From Fibrella rubiginis (GTDB lineage: Bacteria > Bacteroidota > Bacteroidia > Cytophagales > Spirosomataceae), in assembly GCF_017353185.1 (NCBI RefSeq), contig NZ_JAFMYV010000007.1, positions 62,001-126,000 on the forward strand: a DNA stretch of 64,000 nt, given 5' to 3'. This document shows, piece by piece, positions 45,082-53,088 of the stretch. Made by a program: the position numbers and the translations under genes. The notes beneath the pieces were generated by a model. The model had not been told where the DNA came from. It saw only the letters and a list, made by a program, of their open reading frames with translations, and did not search any database. Each line of letters starts with the position of its first letter. The first letter of the stretch is position 1.

Positions 45082-46737
45082 CTACTCTACCCCCACGGTC
45101 TCTTCGGGTTCGTCAGACGTGGGGGTTTCGGCAACCAGCTTTTCCTTGGGCTTTTTCTTGTCGGCGAAGGTGCGGGGGATGGCGTGCTTTTTCAAGATAC
45201 GGTCTTTTTCTTCCTTCGCTACCTCATTCTTCCGCTGACTATACAGTCTTCTCTGCGCCTCGCGGGCCGTTACGGCAAGGTCAACGATGGGGGCGGGGTA
45301 ATCATAACCGATGTGGAAATCATACATGTCCTGCTCCAGCAGCGGCATTGTCCACGGTTCATGGATATAAGCCACAGGCACGTTCTGAAGCTCAGGCACC
45401 CACATTTTCACGAAAACGCCCTGTGGGTCGTGGTCGTGCGACTGCTTCACGGGGTTGTATACACGTACAGTATTAGTACCCGTCATCCCCGCCTGCATCT
45501 GGGTTTGGGCGTAGTGAATACCCGGTTCGAAGTCGGTGAAGAGCGTAGACAAATGCACCGCCCCCTCTTTCCAGTGCTGAAACAGATGATGCGTCAGAAA
45601 CGACATCAGCATGGCCCGCATCCGGAAGTTGATATAGCCCGTGGCCATCAGGCAGCGCATGCAGGCATCCACCATCGGAAAGCCCGTATGGCCCGTAGCC
45701 CAGGCTTTGTAGGCGGCGGGATCGTTGTTTTTTTCGATGGAATCGAAGCCCCGGTTCACGTTCTCGAACTCCATCCTGTCTTCGGTCTCAAACTTCTGGA
45801 TGAAATGACAATGCCAGCGCAGCCGCGAGGCAAAGGCCGCAAACTGCCCCTTGAACCCCACTGCTTCTTTGGCAACTAGCTGTGCCTGAAACACTTGTCG
45901 GATGCTTAGACAGCCCCACGCAATGTAGGGTGATAACCGGCTGCATCCTTTCCGGCTTTCCAGCGGCTTGGAAATACTGGCACCATAGAGCGCAATTCGT
46001 TCTGTCACCCAGCTTTGCAGGTAACGGTGTGCGTTAGCCTCGCCGCCGGGCTGAAAACGGCTGTCGGGCAGGCCAAACTCGGCTGGCAAATCAGGTCCCC
46101 GGTGCGCAGCGAACCAGCCGTCTGCATCCAGCGATACCGAATCAAGTTGGTCAATGGCCGGGTGTTGCTGGTCAGACCGCATGGTTTTTTGCCAGAGCGC
46201 GGGCCAGCCTTCGCGGTCTTTTAGCCGACGGATGACGCCGTTGCATTGGTACTCATGCCAGGTAACACCCTGCGTCCGGCACCAGGCCGCAACAGCCTTG
46301 TCGCGGTCGTAGGTCACTTTCAGCCCCGTCTCTTCGTGCGAAAAAATGGCTTCAATCCGGTATTGCTGAGCCAGTTCTGTCAGAACGTCGATTACCTCCC
46401 GGTGAAACACCCAGACCCGCCCAGGCTGGTGTTCAGCGCCGTTGCCAGCCGCCGCGTCGGCAAACACAAACGGCAGCCACTCATGATCAGAATCCTGATT
46501 TTCAGCCGGTTTCTGTTCCGACAAACGCGTTAGCTGCCTGTTCAGATCGGCCAGCGATTCGTGGACGAAACGCCAGTGACGCAGATCGTAATTCGGGTCG
46601 GCCATCACCGACGGCTCGAAGCAGCAGAGCATCAGCACAGGTCGCCCCGCCGCGATAGCCGCCTGCAACGGGGCATGGTCGCGGAGGCGCAGGTCGCGCT
46701 TGAACCAGAGTATGGAAATGGGTGTCGAGTTGTCCAC
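45082..46737 (-). CDS. Cryptochrome/DNA photolyase family protein
   Basis: A blue-light flavoprotein of about 551 residues. The N-terminal antenna (photolyase) domain begins ISILWFKRDLRLRDHAPLQAA. The FAD domain has GCSRLSPYIAWGCLSIRQVF, GHTGFPMVDACMRCLMATGYINFRMRAML and HYAQTQMQAGMTG, the canonical helices around FAD. A lysine/glutamate-rich tail ends it. The GTG at 46737 (VDNSTPIS) is preferred; an upstream TTG at 46773 is possible. Whether it repairs CPD lesions or acts as a cryptochrome cannot be told. Confidence 0.92.
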   Translation of the reverse strand: MDNSTPISILWFKRDLRLRDHAPLQAAIAAGRPVLMLCCFEPSVMADPNYDLRHWRFVHESLADLNRQLTRLSEQKPAENQDSDHEWLPFVFADAAAGNGAEHQPGRVWVFHREVIDVLTELAQQYRIEAIFSHEETGLKVTYDRDKAVAAWCRTQGVTWHEYQCNGVIRRLKDREGWPALWQKTMRSDQQHPAIDQLDSVSLDADGWFAAHRGPDLPAEFGLPDSRFQPGGEANAHRYLQSWVTERIALYGASISKPLESRKGCSRLSPYIAWGCLSIRQVFQAQLVAKEAVGFKGQFAAFASRLRWHCHFIQKFETEDRMEFENVNRGFDSIEKNNDPAAYKAWATGHTGFPMVDACMRCLMATGYINFRMRAMLMSFLTHHLFQHWKEGAVHLSTLFTDFEPGIHYAQTQMQAGMTGTNTVRVYNPVKQSHDHDPQGVFVKMWVPELQNVPVAYIHEPWTMPLLEQDMYDFHIGYDYPAPIVDLAVTAREAQRRLYSQRKNEVAKEEKDRILKKHAIPRTFADKKKPKEKLVAETPTSDEPEETVGVE

Positions 46738-46807
46738 AATACAAACGGAAAGCGTTGTGGATAAATAAGCCAAACAACGGTTTTTTGTTTGACCCTATTT
46801 TTGCTCC

Positions 46808-47329
46808 ATGAACCAGCCCGCGATTACACCCGCCACTACCGCCGATATTCCTGCCTTAAACCAGCTTGTGAACAGTGCCTACCGGGGCGATTCGTCGCGA
46901 AAGGGCTGGACGACCGAAGCCGATCTCCTTGGCGGAATCCGCACCGACGAAGCGGGTCTACAAGCTATGCTGGATAATACCGACGCTGTTATTCTGACGT
47001 ATAAATCTGCTAGTCAGCTGATTGGGTGCGTCTACCTGGAGAAAAAAGGCACCGATATGTACCTCGGCATGCTGACGGTGTCGCCTGAGTTACAGGCAGC
47101 GGGTATTGGCCGGCAGTTGCTCGAAGCGGCCGAAAACTGGGCAAAGGCGCAACACTGCCGGGCCGTTACCATGACGGTGATTCCGCAACGAACCGAGCTT
47201 ATTGCCTGGTATCAACGCCGCGGCTACCAACCCACCGGCGAAACCCACCCCTTCCCCAACGATCCCCGTTTTGGCCTGCCCAAACAGCCACTGTCCTTTA
47301 TTGTGCTGGAGAAGGTGCTGACCAACTAA
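46808..47329 (+). CDS. GNAT family N-acetyltransferase
   Basis: A 173-residue acetyltransferase: ITPATTADIPALNQLVNSAY at the start, LGMLTVSPELQAAGIGRQLLEAAENWA for the acetyl-CoA loop, and TELIAWYQRRGYQPTGETHPF at the end. The -7-like box TATTTTTG (46796-46803) ends only 4 nt before the ATG, so the message may be leaderless. The substrate is unknown. The bestrophin gene follows 33 bp downstream with the same arrangement before its start. Confidence 0.92.
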   Translation: MNQPAITPATTADIPALNQLVNSAYRGDSSRKGWTTEADLLGGIRTDEAGLQAMLDNTDAVILTYKSASQLIGCVYLEKKGTDMYLGMLTVSPELQAAGIGRQLLEAAENWAKAQHCRAVTMTVIPQRTELIAWYQRRGYQPTGETHPFPNDPRFGLPKQPLSFIVLEKVLTN

Positions 47330-47362
47330 GTGAACAGGGAGTGCTGTCCTTACTTTTGCTTC

Positions 47363-48241
47363 ATGACCGACTACGACCCCAAAGACTGGTTTCGCTACCT
47401 GATCTCGTTCGACAGAAGCGACACCGCCCGTAAACTCGCTCCGGCTCTGCTGGCTATGGCTGCCTATTGCTCGGCGGTGGCCTGGTTTGTGATCGAATAC
47501 GTGCATCCGGGTCCTGATTCTGACCTGAAGAACATTGCCATCATGCACTCGCTGCTGGGCTTTGCCATTTCCACGCTGCTGGTGTTTCGTACCAACACGG
47601 CCTACGACCGCTGGTGGGAAGGCCGGAAAGCGTGGGGTAGCCTGACCAATAATTCGCGGAATCTGGCCCTGAAACTGGCGCATATATTGGCCGCTGATGA
47701 CCACGACAGCCGCACGTTTTTCAGAGCCATGATTCCCAACTACGCCACCGCCCTGAAAAATCACCTGCGTGGCCAGTTTCACGCAGCCGACTTTGTGGTT
47801 TGCAACGGCTTTGACCCTGCTAATGTGAAGCCAGACCAACACGTGCCCAACCAGATGGCGATGCGGCTGTTTAGCAAAATGGACGAACTGTATCAGGCCG
47901 GCGTTATTCGTGCCGAGCACCTGCTGGTCCTGAACGGCGAATTCAGCTCATTTACTGAGATTTGTGGCATCTGCGAACGGATTCATACTACACCCATTCC
48001 GTATTCGTATTCGTCATTTATGAAGAAATTCATTGCCGTCTACTGCCTCACGCTGCCCCTTGGCTACGTGCTGTCGCTGCATTACTGGGTCATTCCGGTG
48101 GTAATATTCGTATTCTACGTCCTCACCAGCCTGGAACTGGTGGCCGAAGAAATAGAAGATCCATTCGGGACCGACGCCAATGATCTGCCAACCGAACGCA
48201 TGGCGCAGGGCATCCGCACGGCCGTGGGCGAGTTGCTGTAA
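47363..48241 (+). CDS. Bestrophin-like anion channel protein
   Basis: A membrane protein of about 292 residues of the bestrophin/UPF0187 (RFP-TM) family, thought to conduct anions as pentamers. Landmarks are VFRTNTAYDRWWEGRKAWGSL and the C-terminal LTSLELVAEEIEDPFGTDANDLP, with pairs of membrane segments at about 27-70 and 220-262. The ATG at 47363 is chosen. A longer frame from 47330 would include the TACTTTTG box (47351-47358), which more likely is its -7 element 4 nt before the start. Its stop is 2 bp from the convergent MFS stop, with no hairpin between. Confidence 0.9.
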   Translation: MTDYDPKDWFRYLISFDRSDTARKLAPALLAMAAYCSAVAWFVIEYVHPGPDSDLKNIAIMHSLLGFAISTLLVFRTNTAYDRWWEGRKAWGSLTNNSRNLALKLAHILAADDHDSRTFFRAMIPNYATALKNHLRGQFHAADFVVCNGFDPANVKPDQHVPNQMAMRLFSKMDELYQAGVIRAEHLLVLNGEFSSFTEICGICERIHTTPIPYSYSSFMKKFIAVYCLTLPLGYVLSLHYWVIPVVIFVFYVLTSLELVAEEIEDPFGTDANDLPTERMAQGIRTAVGELL

Positions 48242-48243
48242 AA

Positions 48244-49479
48244 TCATTCCTTTAGTCGCCAGCAAAGTACGCCCAGCGCCACCAGGCTCGCAGCAAACCA
48301 ATAAAAAGGGAGACTGAGATTGATGGTGGAAAGGCCCCCGTAGATAAGCGTGGTGAGCAGACTCGCTACCCCTGTCAGGGCCTGGTTGAGGCCTACCAGT
48401 TCGCCCCGGTCGTCGTCGCCGGTGAGGTTGGCGAAGAAGCCGTTCAGCAGTCCGCTACCCAGCGAAATGGTTAGCGTGTCAATAGCCACCGCGCCGCAGA
48501 GCAGCCACAAATTGTCACCCACGTTGGCATACAGGATGTGTAGGCCGGCCCCAACAAACGCCGCGATAATGAGCATGGTCCGGCGGTTAATTTTGTCTAT
48601 GTCTACTAAAAACTTGAAATACAGAAAGTTAGTCAACGCGCTCATACCCCCGAAATAAGCAAAAAAATAGGCTGTCTGCTGGGCGCTGAGTTTCAAGGGA
48701 CCCAGTTCCAGGTAGGTGATAAAATAGGTCAGATAGCCCTGGTGCAGCGTAATGAGCAGCATCAGGATGGTAATGAACCGAACGCCGGAATGGGTCTTCT
48801 CTTTGTCGGACAGGCGTTTCCAGAGCAGGGCCACGTTAAGGTTGTCGCGAACGGCCTGCCACACGGCCGCCCGGTCGGGTGGGGCGGGCTTGTCTTCATT
48901 TTTGGTGTCTTTCTGTTTGGCACTTGGTTCGGCCATAAACCACGAAAGAGCCACGTTGAGGGCGCTGAGGCCGATTATGGTCCAAACTACCAGCGTCACC
49001 TGCCGTGTGGGGTTGCGGGTGAAGGCCAGCGCCACGCCCGACACCATTGGGCCAAAAACGCCGCCCAGCGACACCAGCGTACTGATGTAGCCGCTGTTTT
49101 TGGCCAGATCTTCTTTAGACGACAAATCCGTCACCGACGACCGCATCAGGCCGTACATACCGTTGGTGAGGCCGTCGCTGATGCGGTTGGTAAAAAACGC
49201 CCAGGCCCGCACCGGCAGCAGCAGCACATTCGCCACCAGCGTACCCGCCGACGACAGAATAACCAGCGGCTTTCGCCCGTAGCGGTCCGACAAACTGCCC
49301 AGCAACGGGGCCGAAATGAGTTGTACCCCCTGAAAAAGTGCCGTGCCCACCGCCAGCCAGAGTTCGGGGTTACTAAGTCCCTTCACAAATTGCGGGCGCA
49401 CCGGCCCCGTTGCCGACCCCACCGTAACATCAATAAATACCAGGAGGTAAATGAGCAGCAGGGGGCGGTTTTTAAACAT
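48244..49479 (-). CDS. Major facilitator superfamily transporter (TCR/Tet type)
   Basis: A 411-residue multi-pass transporter with about twelve predicted membrane segments. The loop 2-3 motif reads GSLSDRYGRKP (MFS motif A), with LVSLGGVFGPMVSGVALAF as motif C of drug/H+ antiporters in helix 5. A charged central loop (KQKDTKNEDKPAPPDRAA) divides the two halves. The overall form is like TetA-type efflux pumps. The substrate is not known and no regulator is adjacent. It converges on the bestrophin gene, with only 2 bp between stops. Confidence 0.9.
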   Translation of the reverse strand: MFKNRPLLLIYLLVFIDVTVGSATGPVRPQFVKGLSNPELWLAVGTALFQGVQLISAPLLGSLSDRYGRKPLVILSSAGTLVANVLLLPVRAWAFFTNRISDGLTNGMYGLMRSSVTDLSSKEDLAKNSGYISTLVSLGGVFGPMVSGVALAFTRNPTRQVTLVVWTIIGLSALNVALSWFMAEPSAKQKDTKNEDKPAPPDRAAVWQAVRDNLNVALLWKRLSDKEKTHSGVRFITILMLLITLHQGYLTYFITYLELGPLKLSAQQTAYFFAYFGGMSALTNFLYFKFLVDIDKINRRTMLIIAAFVGAGLHILYANVGDNLWLLCGAVAIDTLTISLGSGLLNGFFANLTGDDDRGELVGLNQALTGVASLLTTLIYGGLSTINLSLPFYWFAASLVALGVLCWRLKE

Positions 49480-49597
49480 GTATCGACAACAAAAGCGTGA
49501 CCAACATGGCCGCGAAAAGTCAGCGAATGGCTTCTAAACGGCGCTACTGAGTTGCACGATTTTTGTTTACTATTGCGCTGTTCACCACAACTTGCGC

Positions 49598-50959
49598 ATG
49601 GAATCGACTGAGGTAGTTGACGTTATCATTATTGGTGCGGGTTATGCCGGCCTTACTGCTGCCCGTGAGCTGCACCGCGCCGGGAAATCGGTGCTGGTAC
49701 TCGAAGCCCGCGACCGGGTAGGCGGCCGCGTCTGGACAAAGCAACTCGATGATGGTCAGTACGTTGACCTGGGTGGTGCCTGGGCCGGACCCACGCAGGA
49801 TCGGATCTATGCTCTGGCGAAAGAATACGGCGTAGAGACCTTTAAAACATACGATGAAGGTCGTAGCACGCAGTTTTTCCGGGGAAGAGTAAAGCGGTAT
49901 AAGGGCCTTATCCCACCACTGTCTATCCTCTCACTCCTCAGCCTCGACCGGGCCATAAAGCGGATCAACAAACTGTCGAAAGGCATAAACCTCGAAGCTC
50001 CCTGGGACAGCCCCAACGCCTACCTGTATGACTCCATGACCCTGGAAACCTGGATGGAACAGACCATCGGGCTAGACACAGCACGGCAATTTTTCAAAGT
50101 GGCCGCCGAAGCGATCTGGGCGGCCGACCCTGCCGACATCTCGCTGTTGCATGCCCTGTTCTATGCCAAGTCGGGTGGCGATCTGGAAATGCTGATGAAC
50201 GTAAAAAATGGGGCGCAGGAGGAGCGTTTTGTGGGTGGGGCGCAAAGCATGGCTAACCACATGGCCCGCGAACTCGGCGACCGTATCCGGCTCGATAGTC
50301 CCGTGCGGCACATTCGGCAGCAACCCGATAGCGTAACCGTGTCGGGAGAAGGCTTTTCGGTTGAAGCAGGCCGCGTAGTGGTGGCTATTCCGCCCGTGTT
50401 GCAGGAGCAAATTCAGTTTACGCCGCCGTTGCCCGCCGCCCGGCAAATGCTGATCCAGAGTATTCCGATGGGGGCCGTCTGGAAATGCTACGCCATCTAC
50501 GACCGCCCGTTCTGGCGCACCGCCAACGGCAACACCCCCGCCCTCAACGGCCTCGCCGCCACTACCGATGGCTACGTCACGGTCACGTTCGATACGTCGC
50601 CGAAAGACGGAAGCCGGGGTATTCTGATGGGATTTGTGCTGGGTAATCAGGCCCGTGCTTTCTCAGAACTAACTGACAATGATAGAAAAGAGGCCGCGCT
50701 ACATGCCTTCGCTACGTTCTTCGGCGAAGCCGCCCGCACGCCGCAGCAGTACCTCGACCATAGTTTTCTGAACGAACCCTACAGCAAGGGCTGCTACGCG
50801 GGCCTGTTCGGACCCGGCGTCTGGACCGAGCACGGCCCCGCTCTCCGCGAACCTGTAGGCCGCATCCACTGGGCCGGCACCGAAACCGCCCCCGTCTGGA
50901 ATGGCTACATCGAAGGGGCAATCCGGTCTGGAGAACGGGTTGCGGGGGAAATTATATAG
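49598..50959 (+). CDS. Flavin monoamine oxidase family protein
   Basis: A 453-residue FAD-dependent amine oxidase. The dinucleotide fold is IIGAGYAGLTAARELHRAGKSVLVLEARDRVGGRVW at the N-terminus (quoted motif: GAGYAG and RVGGRVW). LGGAWAGPTQDRIY follows, and the C-terminal FAD-binding segment is IHWAGTETAPVWNGYIEGAI. The ATG at 49598 is preferred to an in-frame TTG at 49592. No signal peptide. The amine substrate is unknown; a relation to eukaryotic-type MAO is clear at family level. Confidence 0.93.
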   Translation: MESTEVVDVIIIGAGYAGLTAARELHRAGKSVLVLEARDRVGGRVWTKQLDDGQYVDLGGAWAGPTQDRIYALAKEYGVETFKTYDEGRSTQFFRGRVKRYKGLIPPLSILSLLSLDRAIKRINKLSKGINLEAPWDSPNAYLYDSMTLETWMEQTIGLDTARQFFKVAAEAIWAADPADISLLHALFYAKSGGDLEMLMNVKNGAQEERFVGGAQSMANHMARELGDRIRLDSPVRHIRQQPDSVTVSGEGFSVEAGRVVVAIPPVLQEQIQFTPPLPAARQMLIQSIPMGAVWKCYAIYDRPFWRTANGNTPALNGLAATTDGYVTVTFDTSPKDGSRGILMGFVLGNQARAFSELTDNDRKEAALHAFATFFGEAARTPQQYLDHSFLNEPYSKGCYAGLFGPGVWTEHGPALREPVGRIHWAGTETAPVWNGYIEGAIRSGERVAGEII

Positions 50960-50967
50960 AAAATTGT

Positions 50968-51387
50968 CTACACATCTGGATACAACCCAATCATAGCTAA
51001 TTCCCGACGTAGAATCAGCCGTTCTGCCTGATTGACATTCAGTATCGTTACTGTGGCCTGCCCAATAGCGGATAGCGGCACAATTTCGCCCTCCACGGCT
51101 TCGAAGTGGTCAGCCCAGTTGTCACGGCGAGGATTGAAAAATCGAATGAGTGTTTCACCATCGTTATCAGCGAATGTACCAACGTCACTTCCTTTATGTT
51201 GATTGCAATGAGGGCAGGCGTAGACGAGGTTGTCAAAATCTGAATTGCCGCCATGTTTCAGGCTTCTCACGTGATCAACGTGAAAATAAGTTGCTAAAAA
51301 TCGCTCCGGTATCAGGCAATATTCACATCTATATTTAGCTCGTTCTATTACTTGTTGTCGAACCTTTTTAGGTACATAGGCAGTCAT
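50968..51387 (-). CDS. HNH endonuclease
   Basis: A 139-residue stand-alone HNH nuclease. Zinc ligands are C21/C24 (CEYC) and C58/C61 (CPHC); the catalytic part is HVDHV (36-40), with asparagine N53 and N62. No DNA-recognition domain is attached. Its ATG overlaps the stop of the small upstream gene (ATGA), so the two are made together. Such short HNH genes with a small coupled partner recur in Cyanobacteria and Bacteroidota as far as I recall; the role (defence, toxin or mobile element) is unknown. Confidence 0.92.
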   Translation of the reverse strand: MTAYVPKKVRQQVIERAKYRCEYCLIPERFLATYFHVDHVRSLKHGGNSDFDNLVYACPHCNQHKGSDVGTFADNDGETLIRFFNPRRDNWADHFEAVEGEIVPLSAIGQATVTILNVNQAERLILRRELAMIGLYPDV

Positions 51388-51626
51388 GCTGACTTGTGAG
51401 ATTGGTAGGCCCGCACTTTCGCCAAACCTATTAATAAATCATAAGTCAGATATTTGTCCAGTTCTTCTTGCTCGTCGGGCGGTAAGTTACCTGCTTTTTT
51501 TCCCGCCACTAATTGCTCAATCCGCGTCTGAACTGATGCAGAAAATTTAAACGAAAGAACTTGCTCTGGCATGGCGTCGGCCATAAGAGCGGCTAATTGA
51601 TCCTGCGCAGCTAACGAAGTGAGCAT
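51384..51626 (-). CDS. Small protein coupled to the HNH endonuclease
   Basis: 80 residues, mostly helical, with no named family. It includes LAALMADAMPEQVLSFKFSA, VQTRIEQLVAGKKAGNLPPDEQEELDKYL and the end YDLLIGLAKVRAYQSHKSA. Proteins of this form (a PDE/EAAEL-type helix, then a YLxLxxLIxLAKxRA end) often precede an HNH gene. The 4-bp ATGA overlap makes a two-gene unit with the nuclease. It could be an inhibitor, an antitoxin or a targeting subunit; all are inference. Confidence 0.75.
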   Translation of the reverse strand: MLTSLAAQDQLAALMADAMPEQVLSFKFSASVQTRIEQLVAGKKAGNLPPDEQEELDKYLTYDLLIGLAKVRAYQSHKSA

Positions 51627-51748
51627 AAAAGGACTGGGGGTATCCCGTTTGTACAGCGTAAATTTAACTAATTTCCCCGATCAGTCCGATTAGGTTAAAG
51701 ATCGCTGACGCGCCTAAAAGCGGGTGTGAAACAACTGCCACTGCTACT

Positions 51749-52972
51749 TCACTTCTTCCCACTAAAAAACGTATACGTCCCCTGAATGTAGTCCTGGATG
51801 GCAGGGCCGTGGTCTTTCCCGTTGATAGTGATCAACTCAACGGTGGTGACGCCGCGGGCTTTCATCGCTTTGGAAGCATCATCCGAGTTGCGGTAGAAAA
51901 CCTGGTTGTCGGCGGTGCCGTGGTAGAGTTGCAGGGGCGTTTTGGGTGCCCAATCATAGACGTTATTGTCGCGGACGGCTTTCAGAAAATCAGCGTCGGT
52001 GCCGTTGTTTATGCCGTTTCTGAACGCGTCGGAAAAGGCCTTGTTGATGCTCACGTTGATGTTGGAACGGGTGCTGTTAGTCTGAACGTCAGTGGCATAT
52101 GGTTCTTTGAAGTACGCACTCATGGGCCGGTTGAGACCATAAACGCGGTTGATGGTTTGCAACACCCACACATACAGGTTGTTGTATGCCGCAATGCCGT
52201 GGGTGTCTTTGTTCACCAGATCCTGCATAAAGCCCTCTACGTTGTATGGGCCTGCGCCGCAGCTCGCCGCCGTGATCGTGAACTCGTTGGGGAACTGCTC
52301 TTCCATCATTTTCAGCAGTGACATACTCGCGTGCCCCCCCTGCGAATAGCCTGTGATAAACACCCGATTGTCCCATTTCACGTTGTTTTGGGCCATAAAC
52401 TCCTTCGCCGCCCGCAGCATGTCGAGGCTGGCAAGGGCTTCTGTTTGCCGGTGCAGATACGGGTGCGGCACCGACTTCGACTCGCCGTAGCCTACATAGT
52501 CGGGGCAGGAGAGGATGTAGCCCGCCGACGTAAACAGGGTGCCGATGTTAGCCGCCTCGCTGTTGTTGCTGAAATAAGACGGCGCGTCGGGTTCGTTGAA
52601 CAGCGTACCGTGCTGCTGACTGATTATTGGGTAGGTCTCCGTACCGATGGGTACCGGTACAATCAGCGCCCCCGACGCCGTGATGGTGGTGCCGTCGGCG
52701 TTTTTGGTTTTGTAGGTAAGCCGGTAGGCCTTCACGTCGCGCTGAAGCAACAGGGTTAGAATCCCGTTCAACTGCGCAGGCAACACGCCCGAAGCCGACA
52801 CCCGATCAATCAACTGCGTTTTGGTGAGCGTCGTAATGGGTGTACTGCTCACCAGCGTGACGTTGGCCGCGGGTGTGGGATTGTCTGTGCTGCTGTTTTT
52901 GCAGGCGGTAAAATTCAGGCTCAGGGTGAGCAATACCAGCCAGAGAGACGTGTAACGGGAGTGGTTTTTCAT
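51749..52972 (-). CDS. Secreted alpha/beta hydrolase lipoprotein
   Basis: A 407-residue lipoprotein: the signal peptide ends LSLNFTAC with lipidation expected at the cysteine. The catalytic region has the nucleophile in FITGYSQGGHASMSLL (GYSQGG) and QLYHGTADNQVFY for the acidic residue. The C-terminal GKDHGPAIQDYIQGTYTF carries the histidine. The overall form resembles secretory lipases (LIP family) and related esterases. It is probably on the outer membrane. It sits alone downstream of the macroglobulin gene on the same strand, 116 bp away. Confidence 0.9.
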   Translation of the reverse strand: MKNHSRYTSLWLVLLTLSLNFTACKNSSTDNPTPAANVTLVSSTPITTLTKTQLIDRVSASGVLPAQLNGILTLLLQRDVKAYRLTYKTKNADGTTITASGALIVPVPIGTETYPIISQQHGTLFNEPDAPSYFSNNSEAANIGTLFTSAGYILSCPDYVGYGESKSVPHPYLHRQTEALASLDMLRAAKEFMAQNNVKWDNRVFITGYSQGGHASMSLLKMMEEQFPNEFTITAASCGAGPYNVEGFMQDLVNKDTHGIAAYNNLYVWVLQTINRVYGLNRPMSAYFKEPYATDVQTNSTRSNINVSINKAFSDAFRNGINNGTDADFLKAVRDNNVYDWAPKTPLQLYHGTADNQVFYRNSDDASKAMKARGVTTVELITINGKDHGPAIQDYIQGTYTFFSGKK

Positions 52973-53088
52973 GTAGATACAACAGATCGTTAACGTTGTG
53001 CTTCATCAACGAAAATACAGCCCGAATGTGCGAGGCTGCACAACGTATGAATGATGATTTATTGGTTAATGTGACTACCAACTCTATA

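Noticed and set aside
47090-47920. A 276-codon minus-strand frame
   Set aside because: Antisense to the bestrophin gene and the end of the acetyltransferase gene; no recognisable motif.
48742-49500. A 252-codon plus-strand frame
   Set aside because: Antisense to the MFS transporter; arginine/glutamine/histidine-rich without domains.
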